Origin: Balaenoptera acutorostrata
Lineage: Eukaryota > Chordata > Mammalia > Artiodactyla > Balaenopteridae
Assembly: GCF_949987535.1 (NCBI RefSeq)
Contig: NC_080066.1
Location: 95,740,413 to 95,804,412 of the forward strand
Length of the DNA stretch: 64,000 nt
Reading direction: 5' to 3'
Below are positions 47,901 through 54,700 of this stretch, one piece after another; the first letter of the stretch is position 1, and each line of letters begins with the position of its first letter. Under the pieces are notes generated by a model that saw nothing but the letters and a program-made list of their open reading frames with translations, did not search any database and was not told the origin of the DNA. Position numbers and translations under genes: made by a program.

Positions 47901-48446
47901 TGTACGATCTCACTTTCTGGATTTATTTTTCCGGTTGTGGCAAGAATTTGTTTGATTTCCCACAGTTGTCAGTGATTTTAAGTCCTTGCCCAGAAACGTC
48001 ACAGGAACGGACAGAATGTTTTCTACAGAATCCATCCACAGTTCCTGAATTTGAGGTTGGTGCGAGGAAAGATAAAGGAAAAGAGTTCGGGGGCTTTCAA
48101 GAACAGGGGGAAGAGAAAAGAGCGGGATCAGTGATCTACGGGTGATCATAACTCCCGCCTTTGATGGGAAGGACAGCCCCACAAGAGGCACTGCCCCGCT
48201 CCAGGTAGCTGTAGCTTAAGAACAGGTCCTCCATCATCCCCGTAGCTCCAGCGCTGGAGGCTGCCCAGGACCCCCCCAACCTCCCGGCACCTCATCTCCA
48301 GACCTCAGCGACAGTCGCCCTTGGTCCTGAGGCCAGCCAGAGGCGCTCGGCCGCGTTCCCACCCCCTACCCGAACTCACAGCCAGTTTCCTTCTTGATCT
48401 CCTCGAGCTCTTCGTCCCGCAGTAACGTGGAGGCCCGGGACCCCAT
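11933..48446 (-). CDS. CHP1: CHP1, calcineurin B homologous protein 1 (7 coding exons, complete)
   Basis: The seven exons join to a 195-codon reading frame plus TAA, the full family length. The protein starts MGSRAS, a consensus for N-myristoylation at Gly2. The two N-terminal EF-hands are degenerate. EF3 (residues 123-134, [12 protein letters not shown]) and EF4 (164-175, [12 protein letters not shown]) keep all Ca2+-binding positions. A linker rich in charged and Asn/Pro residues (about 94-114) separates the lobes. Residues 138-147 and 176-185 match the two described nuclear export signals. Known family roles are essential cofactor of Na+/H+ exchangers such as NHE1, calcineurin inhibitor, activator of GPAT4, and factor in vesicle traffic. 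The protein is cytosolic and membrane-associated. Introns from 5' to 3' are about 7.3, 11.1, 3.6, 9.0, 4.7 and 0.14 kb. All junctions are GT-AG and no disabling change is seen. The 3' UTR continues to lower coordinates, but its end could not be fixed. Confidence 0.97.
12131..12253 (-). CDS. CHP1: CHP1 coding exon 6 (residues 138-178, EF-hand 4)
   Basis: The acceptor is CCTGCAG and the donor GTCAGT. This 41-codon exon encodes the first export signal [10 protein letters not shown], a helix with [15 protein letters not shown], and the intact fourth EF-hand loop [12 protein letters not shown]. Confidence 0.96.
13899..14171 (+). mobile_element. 5'-truncated L1 3' end with short 3' flank
   Basis: It has the L1 3' UTR features CTGTATAGCACAAGGAACTC and ACTGTACTCCAATAAAAATT, an A run, and then GTCAACATTGCTAC before the second copy of CTTAAAAAAAA..ATCATGAAT (13880-13898 and 14172-14189). 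The extra bases lie inside the duplication. Confidence 0.85.
14652..14795 (-). mobile_element. CHR-type SINE, short form with (TATCT)n tail
   Basis: The inverted head-type copy carries a tail of about six TTATC/TATCT units (14655-14683) instead of poly-T. CAACCAGAAATTTTAT and CAACCAAAACTTTTTAT are the likely duplications. Confidence 0.9.
14874..14991 (-). mobile_element. CHR-type SINE, short form
   Basis: It has a T run and then an inverted head-type sequence ending GGGAAGTCC. ACAAACTTTTT-like repeats flank it (ends near 14880 and 15006). Confidence 0.9.
15441..15690 (+). mobile_element. CHR-type SINE, long form with internal deletion
   Basis: The head and tail are complete, with a shortened body. 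The exact duplication AAGAAAGATGTCCCC is at 15426-15440 and 15690-15704. Confidence 0.95.
15957..16425 (-). mobile_element. CHR-type SINE (short form) split by another SINE
   Basis: The parts are 15957-16086 and 16383-16425. The duplication AAGATTCATAAATATT (15941-15956 and 16426-16441) encloses the pair. The inner element sits in the head region. Confidence 0.93.
16087..16382 (-). mobile_element. Young CHR-type SINE nested in an older SINE
   Basis: It has an ATTC-repeat tail and then the full young-subfamily sequence. The exact duplication TGGAAGTGTGGATTC is at 16072-16086 and 16383-16397, and it is made of the older SINE's own sequence. Confidence 0.95.
16969..17030 (-). CDS. CHP1: CHP1 coding exon 5 (residues 117-137, EF-hand 3)
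   Basis: The acceptor is CCTACCAG and the donor GTATGT. It encodes [20 protein letters not shown] plus Q. The 12-residue loop has Asp at positions 1, 3 and 5 and Glu at position 12, so it should bind Ca2+. The exon ends on a codon boundary. Confidence 0.96.
18490..18595 (+). mobile_element. L1 3' end fragment
   Basis: It shares TGTATAACTGAATCACTTTG and CTAACACAACATTGTAAATC with the L1 ends at 14.1 and 20.0 kb, and ends with an A run. Confidence 0.8.
18837..19221 (+). mobile_element. MLT1-type LTR (ERVL-MaLR), solitary
   Basis: About 385 bp. It starts TGCCATGAACTGAATG and contains AGGAGGTGGAATCTTTGG, ATGCCCTTATAAAAAGAGG and GAACTGTGAGAAATG, then GTATTCTGTTATAGCAGCC and ends AGCAGACTAAGACA. 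Length and order fit an MLT1A-like LTR. It is non-coding and an old relic. Confidence 0.88.
19590..20285 (+). repeat. MIR split by an L1
   Basis: The MIR 5' part ends at 19629 (TACAGTGGTTAAGACTCTAA). The rest, with TCTGTGCCTCAGTTGCCC and ACAGTGCCTGGTACACAGG, follows at 20087. Confidence 0.88.
19630..20086 (+). mobile_element. 5'-truncated young L1 (3' end)
   Basis: It begins AGTGAAGTAAGTCAGAAAGA, contains GGGAGATCAGCTCGGTGC and CACCATTGTAAAGCAATTAT, and ends in an AATAA-repeat tail. The duplications AAGACTCTAACTCT (left) and AAGACTCCAACTCT (right) flank it. Confidence 0.93.
20286..20765 (+). repeat. L2 3' end
   Basis: It has the typical order AGAGGCTTCCCTGACCACTC, TTCACAGAACTTGCCACGA, CATTGTAAGATCTCTGAAAG, AGTGCCTGGCATACAGGAG and a final GAATGA. 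Confidence 0.85.
20805..21235 (-). mobile_element. L1 3' end, inverted
   Basis: It is similar to the complement of the L1 3' UTR at 2.1-2.9 and 63.3-64.0 kb, including GTGTAACCATCACC, CATTGTATGTATATACCACA and TTGTGAATAATGCTGCT. Confidence 0.85.
21603..21917 (+). mobile_element. Young CHR-type SINE with short 3' extension
   Basis: The SINE ends in A13 (21868-21880). It is followed by 19 bases (GCCAGACCCTTAGCTCTTT) and a second A-rich run. The duplication AAAAAAGAAATAGG (21590-21603 and 21918-21931) lies outside both tails. Confidence 0.9.
22735..23110 (-). mobile_element. Degenerate L1 3' end, inverted
   Basis: Weak similarity to L1 3' complement phrases, such as AGCTATTGTGAATAATGCCA and TGTACAAATATCTCC. 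The order in the second half is unclear. Confidence 0.5.
23387..23656 (-). mobile_element. CHR-type SINE, long form
   Basis: It has a (TTTTTG)n tail, an inverted body and head, and ends CCACCAGGTAAGTCCC. Confidence 0.92.
25018..25138 (-). mobile_element. CHR-type SINE, short form
   Basis: It has a T run and then an inverted head. The duplications TTCAATACAACTT (25005-25017) and TTCAATACAATTT (25139-25151) flank it. Confidence 0.93.
25642..25934 (+). mobile_element. CHR-type SINE, long form, in a MIR
   Basis: The exact duplication TCAAATCCAGCCAGTT is at 25626-25641 and 25935-25950. The flanking MIR complement runs from about 25440, with ATTTTACAGAAAAGGAAACTG. Confidence 0.95.
26080..26207 (-). 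CDS. CHP1: CHP1 coding exon 4 (residues 74-116)
   Basis: The acceptor is TGATCAG and the donor GTAAGG. It encodes [20 protein letters not shown], from the degenerate second EF-hand, and then the CHP-specific charged linker [20 protein letters not shown]. The exon ends one base into codon 117. Confidence 0.95.
28136..28177 (+). pseudogene. 5S rRNA 5' fragment (nt 1-42), retroposed
   Basis: The 42 bases match the first 42 nt of mammalian 5S rRNA without an obvious mismatch (GTCTACGGCCATACCACC onward, ending CTCGTCTGA). The exact 15-bp repeat TCTGAAAAGGGCAGG occurs at 28121-28135 and 28173-28187. The right copy overlaps the last five 5S bases, so this is a target-site duplication with microhomology. 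There is no A tail and no internal promoter, so it is not a functional 5S gene. Confidence 0.93.
28790..29165 (+). mobile_element. L1 3' end
   Basis: It has CTATAGTTAACAACACTGAA, TTGTACAGCTTAAACTTATA and CTCAATAAAGCTGG. It contains a short A-rich insertion at 28989-29009. Confidence 0.8.
29440..29625 (+). mobile_element. L1 3' end fragment
   Basis: It ends TTTTGCAACTTTTCTGTAAA and AAATTATTTCCAAATAAAAG. A related fragment is at 31430-31645. Confidence 0.75.
29846..29926 (-). CDS. CHP1: CHP1 coding exon 3 (residues 47-74)
   Basis: The acceptor is TTGGCAG and the donor GTGAGT. It encodes [20 protein letters not shown] and NAFFPEG, the end of the first EF-hand and the start of the second. The reading frame is kept at both ends. 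Confidence 0.95.
30417..30623 (+). mobile_element. CHR-type SINE with internal 22-bp tandem repeats
   Basis: The SINE head is followed by four units of about 22-23 bp (GATCCCAYATGCCGCAACTAA type, 30499-30589) and A23. The duplications AGAATAAAACATGACA and AGAATAAAATGTGACA are at 30401-30416 and 30624-30639. Confidence 0.93.
30770..31080 (-). repeat. MIR split by a SINE
   Basis: The MIR complement, with GAGCTGAGGAAATTGA and AAAGTAACTCGTCCAGTGCT, is split by the insertion at 30869-30991. Confidence 0.75.
30869..30991 (-). mobile_element. CHR-type SINE, short form
   Basis: It has a T run and an inverted head. The duplications AGAGCTGAGGAAATTGA (30852-30868) and AGAGCTGAGGAAGTTGA (30992-31008) flank it. 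Confidence 0.95.
31430..31645 (+). mobile_element. L1 3' end fragment
   Basis: It has GGCAAAATGTTAACATGTGG and CAACTTTTCTGTAAGTTTGA, then TTTCCAGATAAAAAGGG. It is the same type as 29440-29625. Confidence 0.75.
31646..33092. other. CHP1 intron 2 stretch, no recognised repeats
   Basis: AT-rich intronic sequence. A possible very old repeat tail lies near 32040-32160. Nothing else can be supported. Confidence 0.5.
33107..33409 (+). mobile_element. Young CHR-type SINE
   Basis: It is a full-length young subfamily copy with an (AAAT)n tail. The exact duplication AAGAAAACAGTTTT is at 33093-33106 and 33410-33423. Confidence 0.95.
33426..33648 (+). mobile_element. CHR-type SINE, GCAACTAAGGAGGCC form
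   Basis: It starts two bases after the duplication of the preceding SINE and has a body with repeated CAACTAAG(G)AGGCC-like units. AGAAGTTTTCC at the right resembles the same target sequence, so it entered the same site. Confidence 0.9.
34700..34818 (-). mobile_element. CHR-type SINE, short form
   Basis: It has a T run and then an inverted head ending GCCAGGGACATCCC. Confidence 0.92.
35190..35340 (-). mobile_element. CHR-type SINE, short form
   Basis: It has a TTTATTTGTTTG-type tail and an inverted head. GGTAATCTTATTT and GGTAATCTTTTTT flank it. Confidence 0.92.
35570..35790 (-). mobile_element. L1 3' end fragment, inverted
   Basis: AATGAAGTATAACATACATA and ACCAGCACCCAAATCAA match the complement of an old L1 3' UTR. 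Confidence 0.65.
36212..36527 (+). mobile_element. CHR-type SINE, long form
   Basis: It is complete. The exact duplication AAAAAAGGAGTACAG is at 36197-36211 and 36528-36542. Confidence 0.95.
36835..37216 (+). mobile_element. Young CHR-type SINE plus 3'-transduced segment
   Basis: The SINE runs 36835-37120 and ends in (AAAT)n and A6. It is followed by about 77 bases of unrelated sequence (37121-37197) and a second A run. The duplication AAAAGAATTCTGAG (36821-36834 and 37217-37230) is outside everything, so SINE and extension entered together. Confidence 0.9.
37388..37602 (+). mobile_element. MER2-like non-autonomous Tigger/pogo DNA transposon
   Basis: About 215 bp with terminal inverted repeats CAGTTGACCCTTGAACAAC (left) and the complement of CAGTTGACCCTTCAACAA (right). 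TA follows the right end; the left TA appears changed to CA. The interior is deleted and has no transposase. Confidence 0.85.
38381..38514 (-). mobile_element. CHR-type SINE, short form, (TTTTG)n tail
   Basis: A TTTTG repeat tail is followed by an inverted head, with a small internal duplication near GTGGGTTAAGTG. Confidence 0.9.
38590..39755 (+). mobile_element. L1 (ORF2 end and 3' UTR) with SINE insertion
   Basis: The order AGATGCTCAACATCATTAGC, GATGAGGATGTGGAGAAATC, CATTGCTGGTGGGAATGTAA and AATGGAATATTATTCAGCCA is the L1 ORF2 end. The 3' UTR follows at 39481-39755 after the SINE. The frame is decayed. Confidence 0.9.
39137..39480 (+). mobile_element. CHR-type SINE, long form, in L1
   Basis: Complete copy with an (AATAA)n and A tail. 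CATGTTA lies on both sides. Confidence 0.93.
39758..39875 (+). mobile_element. CHR-type SINE, short form
   Basis: It has the head-type sequence GGGGACTTCTCTGGCGGTCC and an A-rich tail, directly after the L1 A tail. Confidence 0.9.
40344..40526 (-). mobile_element. MER5A-type hAT-Charlie element
   Basis: 183 bp with ends CAGTTTCTCAACTG and CAGTTGAGAACCACTG. The 8-bp duplications CTCAAGAC (40336-40343) and CTCTAGAC (40527-40534) flank it. It is non-coding. Confidence 0.88.
40983..41055 (-). CDS. CHP1: CHP1 coding exon 2 (residues 23-47)
   Basis: The acceptor TTTAG lies at the high-coordinate side and the donor is GTAGGC at 40982 downward. It encodes [13 protein letters not shown] and then the degenerate first EF-hand loop [11 protein letters not shown]. 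Both exon junctions split codons, and the phases match exons 1 and 3. Confidence 0.95.
41056..44570. other. CHP1 intron 1, mostly unique sequence
   Basis: There is no young repeat for 3.5 kb. A MIR-like 3' end is at about 42355-42510 and an L1-like remnant at about 42960-43140. It is a long SINE-free part of this otherwise SINE-rich gene. Confidence 0.5.
44571..44906 (+). mobile_element. CHR-type SINE, long form
   Basis: Complete head (CTTCCCCGCTGGCGCAGTGG), body and A-rich tail, in CHP1 intron 1. Confidence 0.93.
45755..45930 (-). repeat. MIR
   Basis: TAGCTAACATCTGGTGCTCA, AGTAGGTACTATTATTATTC and CATTTACAGGTGACAAAGTT are the complement of a MIR. Confidence 0.75.
45931..48200. other. CHP1 intron 1, 5' part, unique sequence
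   Basis: No recognised repeat for about 2.2 kb next to the CpG island. No exon or open frame of note was seen. Confidence 0.5.
48380..48446 (-). CDS. CHP1: CHP1 coding exon 1 (residues 1-22)
   Basis: The start codon is at 48446-48444, inside the CpG island. It encodes the myristoylation start MGSRAS and the acidic helix [12 protein letters not shown]. The donor is GTGAGT at 48379-48374. The exon ends after the first base of codon 23 (Phe). Confidence 0.95.
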
Positions 48447-48982
48447 CACCGAGCCGGGAGCTCCTCCGGGAGCAGCGGCGCCAGAAGCAACAGCGGCAGC
48501 GGTAGGGAGGGAAGAAGGGGAGGAAGAGCCAGGGGTCAAGAAGGGAGAGGGCAGTGGTTCTACTGCGGACTGGGAAGGGAACCCAGGGGTGGCGCGCGGG
48601 GGAGGGCGGCCCGGAGGCCCAGCCAATTGGGAGTGAGGCTGAGCCCAGCGCCGGAGCCGACGTCGACGTTCCTAGCTCCAGCCCCCGAATGAATCAGCCC
48701 AGCGCCGGGCCGGGTCTAGCTAAAGACGGACCACGCCCCCGGAAACATGATGCCACCGGCCTTAAAGGGGCAATTCTGGCCCTAGCGCCCGCAATTAAAA
48801 GGGCAACGCCACTGACCCACTGTTTTACAACACAACGTGTGGCAGGCGGTGTAGCCAACCTGTTTCTCACAGAACTCTAACACTAGAAATCCCACCCTAC
48901 GGTTGGCATGGATTGCAGAGAGAAACAATAAAAACAGACAAAACATCGCTTGGGTGAACGCTAGGGTGTGTCTCCTGGGAAC

Positions 48983-49001
48983 TGCATGCTGGGAGTTGCA
49001 C
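48983..49001 (-). promoter_or_regulatory. ZNF143 / THAP11 (Ronin)-type site
   Basis: The plus strand reads GCATGCTGGGAGTTGCA here. On the minus strand this is close to the known consensus ACTACAAYTCCCAGMATGC, differing mainly at its outer ACTAC bases. This site type is typical of bidirectional CpG promoters. Confidence 0.65.
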
Positions 49002-49330
49002 CTCCTGATTCTTCCTGGGGGCCCTCTCTCCTCCCGGCCGCAAGGGGCGCTCGGGAGCCAGCCTCGGGACTGCGCGCCGATTGGCTCCTTGGGAAACAGA
49101 CGGGAGCGCTGGTTCAGGCCGGCTGGCGTCCGACCTGTAGTGTGGGTTCCCAGCGTTGCGTACTTTAGTTTGTTTTCGGGACTGTTCTTTGATAACCGCC
49201 ACAGCGGCCTTGAAACTCCCCGAGAGTTCTTCCTTAACAGCAGTCCCTCTTTTCTCACTTCAAGACTGAAGCTCGAGGAACTCACCATTTGGCTGAAATA
49301 GACACAAGATTTCCCAAACTTTCGTCGGAG

Positions 49331-51551
49331 GAAAAAGAAAAACCTAACGGCGGAGGAGAGAATTTCTAGCGTATGGCCCGCCGTTTATTTGAAGTTTCTT
49401 ATTTTGCCTTAAAAACGAGGAAATTTGCATTTTGTTCCTGTGGCATATTTTTGTTTGTTTTCTTGAAAACATTTAAAGCCCCCCTTCCAATTAGTACACC
49501 CTTTCAGGTGAACCAGTTCTTTTCCTGTGGCTTCAGTGCCTTTACACCCCTTACGCGTCCCTCGAGTGTTACTTTGTACAGAACTGGTTTGAGTTATGGA
49601 AGAACCAAATTCTGACCGCTTTAACTTAGTACTTAAGCACTAGAACACTGTATTAGCGAGCTGGTCAAGTCAATTTAGGTTACTAGTTTTAAGCTTTACC
49701 TAAGGCTTTGACGGCTTAGCAGGAGACTGAGGTTCTAGTCTTACTGAATTGTTTTCACGATAGACTTCCTCTTGTCTGACCTAATGATGTCTGCCTGAAT
49801 AAGCAGAGTGTGAAATGTTGGATATGCCCATCTAGGCCACAGGACCTTCTTTTTATCCTGAGAGCGTAAGTATGGTAGAAAAACCTGTGATGTCACCGAC
49901 GTGAATGTCTATTTTCTGAGTCTGTCTTGAAGCCCATCTCTAGGTCCTGACCTTACTCGCTCCTTCCTAATCTTGAATCTTAACCTTTTGCAGCCATCCT
50001 CAGTCGAGGTTTCTTTGCTTTGTGTTAATGTTTTTCTGATTTACTTTAACATTTCTTAAATTTCTTTATTATCCAGGCATTTCACAAGCTTATTTCTTAT
50101 GTATCTTTTAAAAATATAAATTAATTTTTACCTCTATTAAGGACCGGTTTTTCCAGTTTTATGTTCTCTTTTATTTCTGTAAAAATTCCCCTTTTACCAG
50201 TTGGATTGACTTGAACAAAGAAGAATGATTTTTCCAGGCACTCTGGTGACTTGTTTTATGTTATCTCTGGATGCATAACACTTTGTCTTGCACTAGGTTG
50301 CACACATCCTCCACTGGGGAACTGGTTTTAGTTCAGGTTCCATTACCTTCTAGCTGTGTAACTTTGGGCAGGTGTCTTAAATCTTTAAGCCTCAGTTTCT
50401 ACATCTGTAAATTAAGTAGTTGTTGTAGGCAACAAATAATAGTTGTGAAAGCACTTGCTAGACCTTAAAATATTAAAGTGTAATTTATTTATCTGGTTAA
50501 AAATGCTATGTAACTTCTCACCTCTTCCTAGTCAAATTGGGCCTTAGTTATTTGGTCAGTGTTTTATAGTTAAACTAAATTGCAAAATTCACTGGTTGAC
50601 TATTCCAAGTAGAGCAAAGGCAAGCCACTTTTAAATTTAAGCACTGTGGAGGAACACTTAGCTGAGGTTCTAAACACAAAGCCATCCGAATAACAGGATT
50701 GTTCTAAAAGATACTTTTTAAAAAAATGATTTATCTTTTAATTTACAGTATTACACTAAGGATTATAAGAGTGTCTACTATGAATGATAGCTATTTCTGC
50801 AAGATAAAGTTTTTTCTTTGTACATTTCTGCATTGTTATCCTTTTTATGAGCATGCATCATTTTTACAAAAACAGTTGAATTTTACAAAACCAGTGTGTG
50901 GCATGTGTCAGTTAATCTGTCAGGCTGCACATGACTGGTGACATTACAGCAGCCCAGTCCCTGAGCTGTGGCCAGGGTGGGGTGGAATGGCCCTCACAGT
51001 GACATGGCAGCTGGATTGGTAATGCATAAATTGTGATAGTTCTAAGTCACTTATTCTTTGGTTGGTTACAGTGTGAAACTCTGGAAATGTGATTCATCTA
51101 GAAGAGGCTTCATCTAGAAGAGGTTAGATCCCAGACGTTTCTGGGTAAACAATTCGTTGCAATGTGTTGGCAGGTGTTTGCCAATATCAATTTTTTTTCA
51201 TTTGTTCTTTTAGTTTTTTTGGTTGCTGTTAAAATGATGTATGCATGTGCTATTAAAAAGCCTCTAAATGTTCTTATTCCATTTAGCTAAGGAAGGAAAA
51301 GTGATATTAGGCCATTTTATAGACAAAGACGTCAAACCCACCTTGCCTGAAGTCTTAATACTTTTCAGTTTCCCATGTATAAATTAGAGTTGGTGCTTGC
51401 AATGATATTTTTCTCATTATCATTCTAAAAAGATGAACAGAATTGAATTACTCTAATATTTTTATTTTTCTTATCCCAGGTATGGGGAAAGGAAAAATAA
51501 CCCCATTTTCCCCAAAATATTTTAAAAATCATAGATCTCTTTTATTTTCAA
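49331..51551. other. EXD1 5' intron region, mostly unique
   Basis: It contains one MIR (50320-50465) and a 15-bp direct repeat TTCATCTAGAAGAGG (51093-51107 and 51109-51123). No coding exon was seen. Confidence 0.5.
50320..50465 (+). repeat. MIR
   Basis: CTAGCTGTGTAACTTTGGGC, AGCCTCAGTTTCTACATCTG and a decayed 3' end. Confidence 0.8.
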
Positions 51552-51605
51552 GGGTTTGGTTACTTAAAGAAGATTATTTGAAGACTCCTTTTGGAATCAG
51601 ATAGC

Positions 51606-51738
51606 ATGGATCCTAGCAGTGACTACCATTTCCTCAACCAGATTTTGTGGAGAAGAGTGAAACTCACATTGGTTTGTGGCATCTTTGAGGGAGTGCTCCA
51701 GCATGTGGACCCTAACAAGATTGTTGTCCTGAAGAAAG
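51606..51738 (+). CDS. EXD1: EXD1 first coding exon (residues 1-44)
   Basis: ATG is at 51606. The exon ends AAGAAAG with donor GTCTCA. The likely acceptor is TTTATTTTCAAG, ending at 51551, with a second AG at 51599-51600; either leaves the coding part unchanged. It encodes the first strands of the LSm-like domain (LTLVCGIFEGVLQHVDPNK). Confidence 0.9.
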
Positions 51739-54700
51739 GTCTCATTTTATTTCTCATAATCTCCTGCCTTTTAGGAGACTAATAACTCAGTTTGGGTGAT
51801 GGTTCTGTGCTCCCTTAGCAACTGGGAGAGTGGCATTATTCCTATTTTAGGGAAAAGGTGGGAGGAGGATTAGAATGCTGTTTTCCCTAACAGAGCAACA
51901 TGGCTGCATATGCTGGCTTGTCCCCACTTCTATACTTTTATTGACATGATAGTGGAAATTTTCAATGTATAGAGCTTTTTTTAACTGGGTACTTCTTTTA
52001 ATTTCTCTCCATATGTACCTTGAAATTAAAAATAACCACTGTATTAGATAGAATTGCTTTTGGCTTCAACAGACAAATTCACAAAGACAGTAAGGCGTTA
52101 ATTTTTCTCATGCAAAAAGAAGCCCAGAGACAGACTACTGAGGAATGGTGCAGTGGCTGAAAGATGCCAGGAGGGATCAGGTGTCTTGTGCTCCTGCTCT
52201 GCCACCTCAGCGACCATGTGTTATCCTCCTGGTCACAAGGTAGCCTTTACACCTCCCAGTTTCAATTCCAATTCATTTTTAAAGGATAAAATTCAGGAAC
52301 AGCCAGACGGAAGAGATTTATAGGGCAAGGTATGTGGGAAGGGGCTCAGAGTTTCTACCCTCTCTAGGCATGCCACCGTCTTAGCCTCCTCCATGTGCTC
52401 ACCTTGAAGCCCCAATATATAGTTTTTATTCAGCTAGAATATTGACTTTTTAAGAGTAGTTGATTTCCTGGCACAATAAATTTAAAGTTCACAGTTGAAA
52501 CGTGTAAATGACATTTGAGAGATTAGTGTTATTGTTAAGCCATATTATGAGTTAAAATAGACTTTTGTAGGCTAGGATGGGACTATACCAGGCTTTTGCA
52601 ATATTAATTCATTTGGTAATCATTAACTGAGTTTTATATCCCAGGCAGTGTGCTGGGTACCAGGGATATGGATAAGAATAACATGGTCTCTGTCCTCAAA
52701 AAACTTTGTCTAGTAAGGAGACAGGTAAACAAGTAGAAAGATGTAATGCAGTGTGATACCCTCTGTGATAGAGAGACGCACAAGATGCTATGGAAACACA
52801 AAATTTCAGCTAATTTAGATCTGAGAATGGTAGGGTTAGGACAGTGGGGAAGGCTTCCCAAAGGAGGAATTGATGGTGGAACTGTTACACCTGTTTACTA
52901 ATTTATGTACCATTTGGACAAAGCAGGGAGTGACATCACTATGACAGCAGCATGAAGGAAGGTTTGAAGTAGCAATAACCTAGAGACAAGGAGAATAGAC
53001 AAGGAACTATTCAATCAAGGGACCCAATAAAGAGGAAATGATGGGAGTCAGAGCTAAGGTTTGGCAAGGAATGGAGAAGAGAAGACAGATTTTAGAAATG
53101 CTTAGGAGTGAGGATAAGTAACCTAGTAATCAATTAGATCAGGGGTCCCCAATCCCCAGACCACAGACCGGTACTGGTCCATGGCCTGTCAGGAACCGGG
53201 CTGCACAGCAGGAGGTGAATGGCAGGCGAACGAGCAAAGCTTCATCTGTATTTACAGCCGCTCCCCATCGCTCAGCACTGCCTGAGCTCCACCTCCTGTC
53301 AGCATCATAGTGAGTGGTGTAATTATTTCATTATATATTACAATGTAATAATAATAGAAATAAAGTGCACAATAAATGTAACGTGCTTGAATGATCCCGA
53401 AACCATCCCCCCACCCCAGGCCATGGAAAAATTGTCTTCCATGAAACCGGTCCCTGGTGCCAAAAAGGTTGGGGACTGCTGAATTAGATAGTCAAAGAGC
53501 CTCCTACATTTATAACTCAGATTATGTGTATAGTACTGTTATTAATTGATAGAAATGGGAAGAGGAACAGGTTTGTTGGTTAGTGGGAGAAGATAATGAT
53601 CAATTTGAAAAATATTGCAGTAAGTTTGCTATTAGTTGAAAATGAGAGTGGAGCTCAGAGAAGTAATCCGTACTGGAGAAATAATGTATGTCAGGACAAC
53701 TAGGAAGTTGATGTGATCATTAAAGGAGAAGGAAGAAGCATGAGGAATATCACCCTAGGGATTATCAGTGTGTAAGGGGCAAGCGGGGGTGGTAGAGACA
53801 GCTAAGGAGCCTGGAAGGAGCAAATCAGGGAGACAGTGGAACACTGGTTACAAGATGCTTATTAAAATCAATGAGGCCTGCTTTTGAACCCTGACTCTTT
53901 TTTTTACTAGTAGTGTGACGTTGAGCAGGTTATTCAACCTTTCTGAGCCTCAAATTCCTCCATAATGGAGATAGTGAAATGCCTATCTCATTATGTTACT
54001 GGATAGTCAAACACAGGCAAATAATTAGCAAGATGCCTGGTTTGGAGTGGGTGCTCAGTGTGGTGGCTTTAGATAATTAGTAGGAAAAGAAATAAACACT
54101 AAGAGTGTCCTGTAAGCCAAAGAAGAAAGGAGAGAACAATATTGTCAGTGGATGCATGGGAACCAAGTATAAGATTGTAAACTTTTTTTGGGATTTGACA
54201 AATAGGCAGTTGGTGATCTTTGACCTATGTAAGAATATATTCAGTGGACTAGTGAAGGTAAAACTCATTTGTTTTGGATTGCTGAGAAATGTGGAAATAT
54301 ACAGCTGCTGTGAGCGCTGCCATCTAGAAAAAAATGACACTATTGTAAACATGACAAATAAACTTCTCCCAACTCCCTTACCTACTCATAGAAGAGCCTG
54401 TAATTGGGCCACGAGTTGGATTGTTGTCTCTGACAATTAATAGTTCAAGCATGTAGCATGACATGAAACAGGGTGTGGACTCTAGAAGTAGTCAGATGAC
54501 TTAAGTTTTTTTCTGGAGTTAGGTGGAGTAAAAATCAGTAGAAATATAATAAGTAGATAATCCTTAGCCCCAAAGGCCTTAGAATATTTTTGAAAGAAGT
54601 TTAAATTCAGTGTACTACTACTGCCCTTTTAGTGTATCTTGGACCATTCTGGGTTCCCTCTGTTCTTTATACTACTTGTTTCAAGGTTATAGCTTTGTAA

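Larger units (their letters stand above)
48200..49330. promoter_or_regulatory. CpG-island bidirectional promoter of CHP1 and EXD1
   Basis: This is the only long GC- and CpG-rich non-repeat stretch in the window. It covers CHP1 exon 1 and the probable EXD1 start region. It holds a CCAAT box on plus (48623-48627), an inverted CCAAT box (ATTGG, 49080-49084), a GC box with an adjacent CCGGAAA ETS-like core (48733-48744) and a ZNF143/THAP11-like site (48983-49001). No TATA box is placed well for either gene. The gene order and the human head-to-head arrangement support a shared promoter; the actual start sites were not determined. Confidence 0.8.

Noticed and set aside
48554..48880. 108-codon open frame on plus in the CpG island
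   Set aside because: Low-complexity Pro/Gly/Ala composition in the promoter; no family similarity.
48782..49288. 168-codon open frame on minus in the CpG island
   Set aside because: GC-rich sequence has few stop codons. The frame has no recognisable domain, and overlapping frames of similar length exist on the other strand.
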